Assembly: GCF_001274935.1 (NCBI RefSeq) | Contig: NZ_LILC01000021.1 | Span: forward strand, 62,001-126,000 | Length of the DNA stretch: 64,000 nt | Direction of reading: 5' to 3' | Origin: Priestia koreensis | GTDB lineage: Bacteria; Bacillota; Bacilli; Bacillales; Bacillaceae_H | In this document: one piece after another, positions 1 to 10,092 of the stretch | Position numbering within the stretch: the stretch's first letter is position 1 | How the letters are laid out: every line of letters starts with the position of its first letter | The notes under the pieces: model-generated | The model's input: the letters and a program-made list of their open reading frames with translations, nothing else | Told to the model about the DNA's origin: nothing | The model's database searches: none | Position numbers and translations under genes: made by a program

Positions 1-115
1 GTATGTTCAAATGAATGATACGTTTACGAGCATTTTCACAGTCATTGGATATATAACCGCTGTCGTCACAGGTTTTACGATGATGAAGCTTGCCAAAAAA
101 AGCGCTACGGATTAA
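1..115 (+). CDS. C-terminal end of a small membrane protein (partial)
   Basis: The open frame enters from the left edge and stops at 113-115. It gives about 37 residues with one hydrophobic stretch (IFTVIGYITAVVTGF) and a basic tail ending KKSATD. This looks like the last membrane segment of an integral membrane protein, but the family cannot be told from so little. Its last codons lie inside a terminator hairpin and overlap the end of the convergent gene by four bases. Confidence 0.5.
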   Translation, partial: YVQMNDTFTSIFTVIGYITAVVTGFTMMKLAKKSATD

Positions 116-123
116 GTAGCGCT
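101..123. terminator. bidirectional terminator inside two gene ends
   Basis: AGCGCTAC (101-108) pairs with GTAGCGCT (116-123) around a 7-base loop. A run of A's at 95-101 supplies the T-tract for leftward transcription. The stem lies within the last codons of both convergent genes, so it serves both. Confidence 0.7.
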
Positions 124-1089
124 TGCTTTAGTAAGCAACGTCAACGTTTCCTCAAGTTTCTTCTTGACTGCTTCTTCTTCATTCTCCTTCATAAGCGCAA
201 TAATCGAATTCGTGCGATCAAAGCGAAAGGGAACGATTACGCTCAACAAAACGGGATATAGTTCCTTTTCAATGTTGCTTAGTGGTCGAATCGTTTCATA
301 CGCCTGAAGAAAGTCACTGCCTCGTTCTCCGTAATAAGCATGCAAAGAGGCAAGTTCATTCACAAAGGCCTCATCTCCCGCGATGTTAAAGTCAAAAATC
401 CCTATGATTTTCTCTGTCGAATCCACGACCATATTGTATGGACACCAATCCCCTTGTATCGGTCCTTTTGGAAGCTCATGCCAAACCTTTTCAAGCATCC
501 CTCTTTTTTCATAATACGCATCCGTTATTTTAGATAAAAGCGCCTCATCATATCCATATCCTTTTGCGCTTTCGATTAGCTCTAAAAAACATTCGTAGTT
601 TTCAGAAATCTCTTCATATGTAACACGCTCGCCGTCCATCAATGTCCATTCACTGCTGTAGCCAAAAGTAAAACCGCTCTGTTCGCTACTAACATGTTGC
701 TCCGCTAATAACCTCCCTAGCTGCTGAGCAATCCCATCCGTTACCTCGTCTATTTCTTTTCCGTCTATGTATTCTTCTATACTCACTAACTGAGTTTCTT
801 CATTTAGATATGAACGGTAGCTGTACCATCCGTCCCGATCTAACATTTTAGCAACCGGCATTCCCGCATCCGCCAAATATCGGTTGAATTCCCCTGATTT
901 TTGAAGCTTGTCTTCCGTTGTCCAGCCATCTTGATAGATTTTTAACACGTACCATTGTCCGTTGCACTGACATTTGATGATACTATTCTTCTTCGGTTGG
1001 TCACGCATAATCTGAATCTGATTAACGTGATGAAGGTCGTAGGCATGAAAGATTTCTTCTATTAAATGAACGTTTATGATGTCCCCCAC
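112..1089 (-). CDS. aminoglycoside phosphotransferase-like (APH/choline kinase fold) protein
   Basis: 325 residues with the APH-fold signature. The catalytic-loop-like IQGDWCPYNM (residues 211-220) has the Brenner-type D followed by N, and the Mg-binding DFN-type motif IFDFN follows at 231-235. An N-terminal lobe carries a plausible ATP-binding lysine in YVLKIY. Such proteins phosphorylate small hydroxylated substrates; sequence alone does not say whether this is an antibiotic, a sugar or homoserine. The start is GTG with a GGGGAA sequence only about 3 bases upstream, so the exact start is uncertain. It is monocistronic and convergent with the gene at the left edge. Calling it a resistance gene would be unsupported. 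Confidence 0.7.
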   Translation of the reverse strand: MGDIINVHLIEEIFHAYDLHHVNQIQIMRDQPKKNSIIKCQCNGQWYVLKIYQDGWTTEDKLQKSGEFNRYLADAGMPVAKMLDRDGWYSYRSYLNEETQLVSIEEYIDGKEIDEVTDGIAQQLGRLLAEQHVSSEQSGFTFGYSSEWTLMDGERVTYEEISENYECFLELIESAKGYGYDEALLSKITDAYYEKRGMLEKVWHELPKGPIQGDWCPYNMVVDSTEKIIGIFDFNIAGDEAFVNELASLHAYYGERGSDFLQAYETIRPLSNIEKELYPVLLSVIVPFRFDRTNSIIALMKENEEEAVKKKLEETLTLLTKASAT

Positions 1090-1134
1090 CTTCCCCTAAA
1101 ATATCCCACATGTAATATTTTAACATAAAGAACT

Positions 1135-1177
1135 AAAAAAAACGGGAGGTACTCTTTTAAAGAATACCTCCCGTTTT
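1135..1177 (-). terminator. rho-independent terminator of the SDR gene
   Basis: AACGGGAGGTA (1141-1151) pairs with TACCTCCCGTT (1165-1175), with A's on the left giving a T-tract on the minus strand. It starts immediately after the stop of the gene at 1178. Confidence 0.85.
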
Positions 1178-1813
1178 TCAAACACTTTTTAATGCATCAT
1201 AAATGCCATCTTCCCCCGAAACAAGTTCAAATGCCTTTCCGGTCGTACCCTGCTCTTTTAGGCAAGCCACCGCTACTTTTGCCACATCCGCACGTGAAAT
1301 CATTCCGACCTCTCCTTTTACGCGAAAGGCTGCTTGGATGTGTTCTGTTCCCTCACTGTCTAAAAGACCCCCTGGGCGAATGATCGTGTAATCCAATCCG
1401 CTTCTTTCTAAATAAGCGTCTGATTTTTCCTTCGCTTCCAAGTAAGGCTTTAAAAATGGAGGACCTTCTGCCGGACGATCCGCATAGCGAGAGCTAATCA
1501 AAATAAAGCGCTGAATTCCCTTCGCTTTCGCCTCATCCACCGCTTTTATCACACCTAAATGATCAATTGCATTCACGTCGTGGCCACCGCTACCTGCAGC
1601 TGCGGCGAAAATGACTGCATCAGCATCTTCAAATGCGTGTGCAATGCTTTCTTCTAAATCAGCTACAACAGTCTCCACTCCTAACTCTTCGAAATAAGCT
1701 CGCTGTTCGCTTGTTCGAATCATCGCCTTCGTGTTGTATTCCGTGTGTTTCTGTAGTTCCTCAACGATTAATTTCCCAGTCTTTCCATTAGCGCCTGCAA
1801 CGAGAATCTTCAT
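1178..1813 (-). CDS. NAD(P)-binding atypical SDR oxidoreductase, YhfK-like
   Basis: 211 residues, full length for the NmrA/atypical-SDR5 group. The N-terminal Rossmann motif GANGKTG sits at residues 7-13, an acidic DADAVIFAAAAGSG strand-loop follows, and ISSRYAD lies where the catalytic Ser/Tyr region is expected. The protein resembles B. subtilis YhfK, a putative NAD(P)H-dependent epimerase/reductase of unknown substrate. A good AGGAGG-like site (GGAGGAAT) precedes the ATG. The gene is divergent from the acetyltransferase at 1941 and is followed by its own terminator. Substrate unknown. Confidence 0.8.
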   Translation of the reverse strand: MKILVAGANGKTGKLIVEELQKHTEYNTKAMIRTSEQRAYFEELGVETVVADLEESIAHAFEDADAVIFAAAAGSGGHDVNAIDHLGVIKAVDEAKAKGIQRFILISSRYADRPAEGPPFLKPYLEAKEKSDAYLERSGLDYTIIRPGGLLDSEGTEHIQAAFRVKGEVGMISRADVAKVAVACLKEQGTTGKAFELVSGEDGIYDALKSV

Positions 1814-1940
1814 GTTCTATTCCTCCTTTAACGATTTTGTATTGAATATCTGTTTCTATTCTTCTATTATGAAAGAAAAGAAAGTTTTTCAGCAACTGTT
1901 ACGCTATGCCTAATGTGTCGATTACGAGGAGGGATTCGCT

Positions 1941-2495
1941 ATGATTAAGCAAAAGCTCCATCAAGAAACGGCTCGTCTACTGATTCGTCCATATGAGACG
2001 TCAGATTATGAGAATTGGCTCACTCAGTATGAGAATCGCTTGCCTGCTCAGCATAAATATGACGAGGGAAAGCTCGATATGTCAACGTGTACGAGAGAAT
2101 GGTTTGAAGAAATGATCCATAAACAAACGCAAATGGCTTTGAATGATGAAGCCTACGTATTTGGCGTCTTTCATAAACGAAACGGTACTCATATCGGCGT
2201 TATGGATATGTCTACGCTAATGCGAGATGATTTTCAGTGGGCGCGAATTGGCTATACGATTCACAATCAGTTCTGGGAACAGGGCTACGGAAAAGAAAGT
2301 TTGCAGGGAACGCTTGAATTAGCTTTTCAGCAATTGCATTTTCACCGTATTGAAGCCCATATCAACCTCGATAACCGGGCCTCTATTAATCTAGCAAAAA
2401 GCGCTGGAATGAAGTTTGAATGCATTCGAAAAGCCTTTACGTGTGAAAACAACGAGTGGGTAGACAATTTTGTTTATTACATTCAACAACCATAA
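1941..2495 (+). CDS. GNAT N-acetyltransferase, RimJ/RimL type
   Basis: 184 residues. It has the RimJ-like opening TARLLIRPYETSDYENW and the acetyl-CoA-binding motif A region EQGYGKES, followed by a RIEAHINLDNRASINLAKSAG segment typical of ribosomal-protein or small-molecule acetyltransferases. GAGGAGGG lies about 6 bases before the ATG. It stands alone and shares a terminator with the convergent spo0M. The substrate is not predictable. Confidence 0.8.
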   Translation: MIKQKLHQETARLLIRPYETSDYENWLTQYENRLPAQHKYDEGKLDMSTCTREWFEEMIHKQTQMALNDEAYVFGVFHKRNGTHIGVMDMSTLMRDDFQWARIGYTIHNQFWEQGYGKESLQGTLELAFQQLHFHRIEAHINLDNRASINLAKSAGMKFECIRKAFTCENNEWVDNFVYYIQQP

Positions 2496-2506
2496 ATACA
2501 TAGAAC

Positions 2507-2562
2507 AAAAGGAGCAAATATGCGCACCCTCACATCGATGGGTACACATATTCGCTCCTTTC
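2507..2562. terminator. bidirectional terminator between GNAT and spo0M
   Basis: AAGGAGCAAATATG pairs with a CATATTCGCTCCTT arm ending near 2561, with A's on the left and T's on the right. It lies between convergent stop codons. Confidence 0.8.
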
Positions 2563-2567
2563 TAGCG

Positions 2568-3455
2568 TTATCTCTTCTTTGCAGATTGAGATAATAGGTA
2601 CGGTTCTTCTGCATCATAAATGGTCTCCATTTTATCAACAAACCATTCATCCACAAGCTTTCCGCCTAACATTCCACCGGCAAAGCCACCAATCGCCCCC
2701 TCTAAATGTCCATGTAGCTTACGATTATATCGATAGCGCTGTTCATTTAACAGCATTTCTTCCATCATACCGTGCAAATAACTAGCGAGCTTTTCTTTGT
2801 TTTGAAGCATCTGGTCTGGAAGAATGATATCACAGAATAACTCGCGATCTCTTCTAAACGAGGGGATGTCTAGTTCTAATTCTAGCTCCACTCCCTGATT
2901 TCGAATCGCTGCCTCTACTTTTATTTCTTTCACTCGCCCCTTTAAATCATCTGTAGGGATGAAGATGAATCTCTGGTGATATCCATCAAAGTATCCTGAA
3001 TGGCTGACTTCTTGAAATCCAAGCGCCTGAAACCCTTTGACAACCAAGGTAAATGGCTCTGCGGGTAATACGCGAATGCTTTGCTTATTTGATCGTTCTA
3101 CTAGTCCTTCTATCTCCATATTGGTTTTGAAGAAAAAAGATACGTTCCCTCGAGAAATGGGTAAGTTTTTAGGTAGCTGATAAGAGAACTCAAACCGCTC
3201 TTTCTCTCCTGGCTTTATAAGAAAGGATGCAGACAGTGGAATAGTTGTAATCTGATGAGGTTGTACTTGTCCATTTTTGAAGTAAACTTGTATCCAAAAC
3301 TCAACCTGAAGATTCTTTATATGTTGTTCCATGCTCCCTCCTATCATTTTCACATGCCCCCGTACTTCTTCACCAAGTACAAATTCATGCTTATTCATAT
3401 GTAAATCTACTTTTGCCGTACCAAAACCAATTTTAGCCATCACCTTTTTTAACAC
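2568..3455 (-). CDS. spo0M: sporulation-control protein Spo0M (arrestin-like)
   Basis: 295 residues, slightly longer than B. subtilis Spo0M. The N-terminal half (MLKKVMAKIGFGTAKVDLHM, then LGEEVRGHVKMIGG) is the Spo0M/arrestin-like beta-sandwich. The C-terminal part holds a glycine-rich GAIGGFAGGMLGGKLVDEW segment. Spo0M affects sporulation initiation and envelope behaviour in B. subtilis; its molecular partner is still debated. The start is GTG with GGAGGGGG about 5 bases upstream. A textbook sigma-W promoter lies at 3492-3518, matching the known sigma-W control of B. subtilis spo0M and strongly supporting the assignment. Confidence 0.9.
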   Translation of the reverse strand: MLKKVMAKIGFGTAKVDLHMNKHEFVLGEEVRGHVKMIGGSMEQHIKNLQVEFWIQVYFKNGQVQPHQITTIPLSASFLIKPGEKERFEFSYQLPKNLPISRGNVSFFFKTNMEIEGLVERSNKQSIRVLPAEPFTLVVKGFQALGFQEVSHSGYFDGYHQRFIFIPTDDLKGRVKEIKVEAAIRNQGVELELELDIPSFRRDRELFCDIILPDQMLQNKEKLASYLHGMMEEMLLNEQRYRYNRKLHGHLEGAIGGFAGGMLGGKLVDEWFVDKMETIYDAEEPYLLSQSAKKR

Positions 3456-3491
3456 CTGTCCCCCTCCAATACTTTTGCTTCTCTCCTTATA

Positions 3492-3518
3492 TACGGGTCA
3501 TCTCCTCATTTTGTTTCA
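3492..3518 (-). promoter_or_regulatory. sigma-W type promoter of spo0M
   Basis: On the minus strand TGAAAC (3513-3518) is followed after exactly 17 bases by CGTA (3492-3495), the extracytoplasmic-function sigma-W consensus. The spo0M start codon is about 40 bases downstream. The same architecture recurs at 25421-25447 and 31372-31398. Confidence 0.85.
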
Positions 3519-3548
3519 AAAATAAAGAATAATTTATTCATTTTTTAA

Positions 3549-3596
3549 AAAATAAGAGACTCTGCTGATGGTTATGACAGCAGAATCTCTATTTTA
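3549..3596 (-). terminator. terminator downstream of egtB
   Basis: AGAGACTCTGCTG (3555-3567) pairs with CAGCAGAATCTCT (3578-3590) with one mismatch, followed on the minus strand by a T-rich tract. Confidence 0.75.
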
Positions 3597-3625
3597 CGGC
3601 TAATTCTTCGTCTCCTTTAGCCTAG

Positions 3626-4897
3626 TTATTCTGCATCTTCCGCTAGCCTCAGGCCACTGAACTGCCAGCGTGTTTCAGGCTGAAAGAAGTTTCGATATGT
3701 AGGTCGAATATGAGAAAGAGGTGTCGCGCAAGAGCCGCCGCGCAAAACCATTTGGTTGCACATAAACTTTGCGTTATATTCTCCAAGAGCCCCGTCTAGC
3801 GGTTTAGAGCGTGGGTACGGCGTATATGGTGTTTGCGTCCACTCCCATACGTCTCCATATATTTTTTTAAGCTGTTCATTTTCAGATGAATGACAGCGTG
3901 GATGAGCGTAACCGTGATCAGCGAAATTCCCCTCTACTTTTACGGGCTCAGCCGCGTGTTCCCATTCTGCTTCTGTTGGTAATCGTTTTCCTTTCCACCT
4001 AGCAAACGCATCAGCCTCATAAAAACTCACATGACAGACGGGCTCTTCTAGCTTTAACGGCTGCTCTCCAGATAACGTATAAATCATCCATTTCCCCCAC
4101 TGCTCTCGCCAATACAACGGTGCTCTCCAGCTCTCTCTTTTAACCGTTGCCCATCCGTCTGACAACCAGTAGCTCGGATTTTCATATCCACCGTCTTCAA
4201 TAAACGCGATGTACTCTTTATTTGTGACAGGATGCGCAGCTAATTTAAATGGCTCTAACCATACTTTATGCCTCGGTCGCTCGTTATCGAATGAAAAGCG
4301 CGTAGAATCACTTGTCCCAATTTCAACGAGCCCGCCACGAAACGGAATCATTTCATCGGTAGCAGGAGCGTGCGGAGTGCGATCGATCGTTTCTTTGTAA
4401 ACGGGAAGCAGTGGATTTTGATAGAAATTAAATTTGATGTCGGTCAGAATAAGCTCTTGATGCTGCTGTTCATGGTTAAGACCGATTTCAACGAGGGCTT
4501 CAATATCTTTAATCTCCTCATGGTTGCTCCCTAACAAAATCATCATATGGTGATCCACGTAGCTCCTATAACTATAAATTTCTTCTACGGTAGGACGCGT
4601 TAAAAGCCCGCGGTTTTCTCGCGAGTGGAAAGGACCCACAGATTCATAATAAGAGTTAAAGAGATAATCATAGTTCGACTTAAATACTCGATAATAACTC
4701 AAATATTTCGTTAAAACGAACGTTTCAAAAAACCAAGTTGTATGAGCCAAATGCCACTTGGTTGGACTAACATTCTCACTTGCTTGTATGGTAAAATCCT
4801 CTGTCTGAAGTGGATCGACTAGGCGAAGCGTTGCTTGACGAATTAGATGAAAATGATGGGCCATCCGGCTGGAAATTTGCGATTTTATTTCTTGCAT
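3626..4897 (-). CDS. egtB: EgtB-type sulfoxide synthase (DinB + FGE-sulfatase)
   Basis: The protein has an N-terminal DinB-like helical domain (about residues 10-170) and a C-terminal formylglycine-generating-enzyme fold (about 185-425). The iron-binding motif HX3HXE is HEQQHQE at about residue 142-148, and an upstream WHLAHTTWFFETF histidine gives the third ligand. The C-terminus has the family LRGGSCATP and FSGLRLAED segments. EgtB joins a thiol (gamma-Glu-Cys or Cys) to trimethyl-histidine in ergothioneine synthesis. No egtD methyltransferase is adjacent, so the pathway must be completed elsewhere or the substrate differs. The start at 4897 is preferred because AGGGAG sits 9 bases upstream; an ATG at 4906 abuts that site. 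Confidence 0.85.
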   Translation of the reverse strand: MQEIKSQISSRMAHHFHLIRQATLRLVDPLQTEDFTIQASENVSPTKWHLAHTTWFFETFVLTKYLSYYRVFKSNYDYLFNSYYESVGPFHSRENRGLLTRPTVEEIYSYRSYVDHHMMILLGSNHEEIKDIEALVEIGLNHEQQHQELILTDIKFNFYQNPLLPVYKETIDRTPHAPATDEMIPFRGGLVEIGTSDSTRFSFDNERPRHKVWLEPFKLAAHPVTNKEYIAFIEDGGYENPSYWLSDGWATVKRESWRAPLYWREQWGKWMIYTLSGEQPLKLEEPVCHVSFYEADAFARWKGKRLPTEAEWEHAAEPVKVEGNFADHGYAHPRCHSSENEQLKKIYGDVWEWTQTPYTPYPRSKPLDGALGEYNAKFMCNQMVLRGGSCATPLSHIRPTYRNFFQPETRWQFSGLRLAEDAE

Positions 4898-4939
4898 GTT
4901 ACTCATCTCCCTTACTTGTTCATACCCGTGTATCGCTCA

Positions 4940-4963
4940 CGTTTGAATGATGTATTTCAAACG
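4940..4963. promoter_or_regulatory. inverted repeat upstream of egtB, candidate operator
   Basis: CGTTTGAA (4940-4947) and TTCAAACG (4956-4963) form a perfect 8-bp inverted repeat with an 8-bp spacer, about 40-65 bases before the egtB start. The size and place fit a dimeric repressor or activator site. The binding protein is unknown. Confidence 0.45.
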
Positions 4964-5065
4964 TTTTTGCTTGCTAAAACAAGCCATTTTGAATTTTTAT
5001 GGAATGCCCCCCATTATCCAATAGTATGTATCTATCCACTTTTGCCAAATTTAAACATAAAATAA

Positions 5066-5106
5066 CAAAAAAAACTAGAAAACAGCGTTTATTTTCTAGT
5101 TTTTTG
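5066..5106. terminator. terminator between chrA and the egtB promoter
   Basis: AACTAGAAAA (5073-5082) pairs with TTTTCTAGTT (5092-5101), with A's on the left and T's on the right. It follows the chrA stop on the minus strand. Confidence 0.85.
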
Positions 5107-5113
5107 ACAAAAT

Positions 5114-6292
5114 TCACGTATAGTTTAGTATAAAACGACCCGCTACGCCAAGGATCACGACTACCCAAGAAGGGACTTTCCAGTAGACCAGTAGGCCGAA
5201 ACAAATTAATGCAAGAGCAAAGTCATGTCCGTTTGACACGGCGCTTACAAATACAGGATCGTAAAGAGAAGCAAGCAAAATTCCGACCACAGAGGCATTT
5301 ACACCTAAAAGAGCGCCCCGTACATTCTTATTCCTTCGGATTCCATTCCAAAACGGAAGAACGCCCATGACGAGGAGAAATGAAGGTAAAAAAATCGCCA
5401 AGGTGGCCACCAAACCCCCGCTCCATCCTTTTACAACCGTTCCAATATAACTTGAAAAAGTAAACAGTGGTCCAGGAACGGCCTGAGCTGCACCGTAACC
5501 GGCAAGAAAATGTTCTTTACTTAATAAGTGCGGGACAACTTCCTGTTGTAAAATTGGTAGAACAACATGTCCACCACCAAATACAATAGCTCCAGCTCGG
5601 TAAAACGTATCCATCATGTCGAACCAAGTAGAGGAGAATTTCCAGCTTAGCAGCGGCAGGGCGGCTAACAAAACAAAAAATAAGCTAAGAGAAATGATCG
5701 CTCCTCCCTTCCACTTGACTATCGGAAGCTCACTCTCTTCTTCAGCAGACACCTGTCGATACATAAAAATACCAAGCAAGGCGGCAAAAAGAATCACCCC
5801 TATCTGAACAAATGTATAGGGCCATACTAACAGTACAACGGATGACCCGATCCCTATAGCCAAACGAGGACGATCAGGTGTAAGCGTCTTTCCCATTCCT
5901 AACACTGCTTGTGCGACTACAGCTACTGCCACAATTTTTAACCCGCTTATGATTCCTTCCTGCTCAACATTGTGTCCTGTTAAGAAGGATGCCGCAATCA
6001 TGAGTATCAGAACTGACGGCATTGTAAAGCCAAGCCATGAGATGACACCACCTATCACTCCGCCCCTGATGATGCCAATTGATATTCCAACTTGACTGCT
6101 TGCAGGACCAGGTAGAAACTGACAAAGAGCGATTAAATCAGCATAGCTCTTCTGATCCAACCAATTTCGCTTTTGGACGTACTCATGTTGGAAATAGCCT
6201 AAATGTGCGATAGGACCTCCAAACGATGTAAAACCTAATTTTGTTGACACAAGCCATATTTCGAGCCAGCGGCGCCATATCGGTTGGTTCAT
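5114..6292 (-). CDS. chrA: chromate transporter ChrA (two-domain)
   Basis: About 392 residues, the long bidomain CHR form. The first domain has FTSFGGPIAHLGYF and LPGPASSQVG; the second repeats the pattern as FGGGHVVLPILQQEVV and AVPGPLFTF. About ten hydrophobic segments predict an inner-membrane protein. ChrA proteins export chromate and are linked to sulfate metabolism, but many homologues have not been tested for chromate. The start at MNQPIW is chosen because AGGAG sits about 10 bases upstream; the longer frame has no such site. The gene is monocistronic, with no chrB nearby. Confidence 0.85.
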   Translation of the reverse strand: MNQPIWRRWLEIWLVSTKLGFTSFGGPIAHLGYFQHEYVQKRNWLDQKSYADLIALCQFLPGPASSQVGISIGIIRGGVIGGVISWLGFTMPSVLILMIAASFLTGHNVEQEGIISGLKIVAVAVVAQAVLGMGKTLTPDRPRLAIGIGSSVVLLVWPYTFVQIGVILFAALLGIFMYRQVSAEEESELPIVKWKGGAIISLSLFFVLLAALPLLSWKFSSTWFDMMDTFYRAGAIVFGGGHVVLPILQQEVVPHLLSKEHFLAGYGAAQAVPGPLFTFSSYIGTVVKGWSGGLVATLAIFLPSFLLVMGVLPFWNGIRRNKNVRGALLGVNASVVGILLASLYDPVFVSAVSNGHDFALALICFGLLVYWKVPSWVVVILGVAGRFILNYT

Positions 6293-6509
6293 ATTTTTTT
6301 CACTCCTATTTTCATATGTGCAAAATGTTAACATATTTCTCTAAAGCTTCTATTGTAACTATGTAAAAAATTTGATAAGAATTTCATCTCTACTAGACAA
6401 AGAGTATTTAATGATAGAAATCTCGTTCAATTTTTCTATCAACCGGGCTCTTCCCTATTCCCTTCCTCTCTTATTTTCATATACTGCTAGAGAGAAAGGT
6501 GGAGATTAT

Positions 6510-6875
6510 ATGTGGAACCATCATCAAAAATACGAGTGTTGCTGCACATGCAAGTGCCATTCTTGCAATAAGTGTCACGAAGAAAAACACTGTCACTCTT
6601 GTGAGAACTTCTTTGTAAACCAGCAGCCACATCGCTGTGAAAGCGTAGGCGGCGATTATTATGAAATTAAAGTGTATGGAAAAGATGCGGTTGAAACCAA
6701 ACGTATCCCAACAGAGGCTTTTTTTGATGACGAGCATTCTCATCATCATAACCACTGCCATCACAAGCATCATCACGGATGCTGCGAAAAAAAATGCAAA
6801 GTTTATATCGTTTGCGAACCTAAACAACATTGCGGCTGTCATCACAAATCGCCTTGTCACCATCATTCCTATTAA
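6510..6875 (+). CDS. Cys/His-rich small protein, possible spore-surface or metal-binding protein
   Basis: 121 residues starting MWNHHQKYECCC, preceded by a GGTGGAG site. Clusters such as ECCCTCKCHSC, DEHSHHHNHCHHKHHHGCC and CGCHHKSPCHHH make it extremely rich in Cys and His. A middle segment (GGDYYEIKVYGKDAVETKRI) is less biased and may be a small folded core. No signal peptide or membrane segment is seen. Proteins of this composition in bacilli are often spore coat or exosporium components, or bind metals. I do not recognise the family, so this is inference from composition. It is followed 93 bases later by another Cys-rich gene on the same strand. Confidence 0.6.
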   Translation: MWNHHQKYECCCTCKCHSCNKCHEEKHCHSCENFFVNQQPHRCESVGGDYYEIKVYGKDAVETKRIPTEAFFDDEHSHHHNHCHHKHHHGCCEKKCKVYIVCEPKQHCGCHHKSPCHHHSY

Positions 6876-6968
6876 TCTTTCAAATAAATAACGAGAACTT
6901 GGCCAAACACCCAAACACTTTACTAGTTTTCACATAAGATAAATTAAAGTAAAGGAGGGATAATCAAA

Positions 6969-7154
6969 ATGGGATATCATTATGAAGACCCTTATCAACA
7001 AGATGGACGTCATGGCGGAGGCGACTATGGCCACGGCGGTCACGTATGTGGATGCCGTCGTAGAAGATGCTGTCGACCATGCTGCCGACCACGCTGTTGC
7101 TTCAATCCTTGCTGGTTCTTTTGCTGCGGTGGATGTAGAAGACGTTATTATTAA
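6969..7154 (+). CDS. tiny Cys/Arg-rich protein
   Basis: 61 residues: a Gly/His/Tyr-rich start (MGYHYEDPYQQDGRHGGGDY), then a dense CRRRRCCRPCCRPRCC block ending in CCGGCRRRYY. AAAGGAGGG lies before the ATG, so translation is well supported. The arginine/cysteine blocks resemble cross-linked spore-coat or basic structural proteins, but no named family is recognised. It probably shares a function with the Cys/His-rich gene just upstream. Confidence 0.6.
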   Translation: MGYHYEDPYQQDGRHGGGDYGHGGHVCGCRRRRCCRPCCRPRCCFNPCWFFCCGGCRRRYY

Positions 7155-7161
7155 TAATTAA

Positions 7162-7200
7162 AAAGAGGGTCGTACTCAGCATGCTGAATACGACCCTTTT
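7162..7200. terminator. terminator shared by the Cys-rich gene and dedA
   Basis: AGGGTCGTA (7167-7175) pairs with TACGACCCT (7189-7197) around an internal CAGCATGCTG palindrome, with T's to the right. It lies between convergent stops. Confidence 0.85.
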
Positions 7201-7202
7201 CA

Positions 7203-7799
7203 CTACCTTAGCTTTTTCTTTTTTCGTACCGCTATAATTAAGTAAACGACGATGACCAAAATAGCCACAATGGCAATTGGCTGCGTATATTTACTCGCCA
7301 CATCGCCAATATCACGCCAGTGACTACCAAGCTTAATGCCTAAATAAATAAATAAGATGGACCACGGGACGATCGCCACCGTTGTGAGTATCGTAAAACG
7401 TGCAAAAGACATTCTTGCAATACCTGCTGGAATTGAAATAGCATGGCGAACAACAGGAATAAAACGAGCGGTTAAGACAACACCTGCTCCGTATTTTTGA
7501 AACCATCGCTCAGCCATGTCCAGATGATGTTTTCGGATTAATAAAAATTTGCCGTACTTCTCTAGGAACGGACGTCCACCCCAATAGCCGATCCAATATA
7601 AAAACCATTGCGCGATAACACCACCAATAGTTCCCGCAATAACTGCTCCTATAATTGTAATCGAGCCTTGAGAAACCATGTATCCTCCGTATGCAAGAAC
7701 AATTTCACTCGGAATAATTTCAACCATTAGTCCAAGGGCAATTCCAAGATAACCTAAATCCATTAACCAATTTAAAAGTGATGACACAATTGAACTCAT
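7203..7799 (-). CDS. DedA family membrane protein
   Basis: 198 residues with the DedA/SNARE-associated (VTT) pattern: a re-entrant acidic region (VEIIPSEIVLAYGGYMV), then a FLEKYGKFLLIRK segment and GAGVVLTARFIPVVRHAISIPAGIARM with the conserved arginine-proline motif, followed by membrane helices. The family includes lipid scramblase-like transporters affecting membrane homeostasis and undecaprenyl-phosphate recycling. The lysine-rich C-terminus is cytoplasmic. It is monocistronic between two terminators. Confidence 0.85.
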   Translation of the reverse strand: MSSIVSSLLNWLMDLGYLGIALGLMVEIIPSEIVLAYGGYMVSQGSITIIGAVIAGTIGGVIAQWFLYWIGYWGGRPFLEKYGKFLLIRKHHLDMAERWFQKYGAGVVLTARFIPVVRHAISIPAGIARMSFARFTILTTVAIVPWSILFIYLGIKLGSHWRDIGDVASKYTQPIAIVAILVIVVYLIIAVRKKKKLR

Positions 7800-7931
7800 A
7801 TGTACTGTTCTTCCTCCCTGCCCGCTCTATGTGATTAGGCACAATTGCTGTAACCGATTTACGGTTCACAATACTTTTTACTATAATCCATCTGAAGCGT
7901 TTCATCAATACATATCCTATTGACGAACCAA

Positions 7932-7971
7932 AAATAAGAAAAGCGTACCTTCAAAGTGAAGATACGCTTCT
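7932..7971 (-). terminator. terminator of the neutral protease gene
   Basis: AAGCGTACCTTC (7941-7952) pairs with GAAGATACGCTT (7958-7969), with A-rich sequence on the left giving the minus-strand T-tract. Confidence 0.75.
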
Positions 7972-8003
7972 ATCTTATGTGATCATTATGAACTACGTAT
8001 GAA

Positions 8004-10092
<2,089 letters not shown>

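Noticed and set aside
112-1089. Aminoglycoside resistance gene
   Set aside because: The fold is APH-like, but substrate-defining features are not visible and many bacillar genomes carry such kinases with other roles.
6477-6914. 145-codon minus-strand frame opposite the Cys/His-rich gene
   Set aside because: A mirror of the biased His/Cys codons; the plus-strand frame has a good RBS and the minus-strand one does not.
7878-7905. Possible sigma-W promoter before dedA (TGAAAC then AGTA after 16 bases)
   Set aside because: The -10 is not CGTA and the spacing differs from the three good examples.
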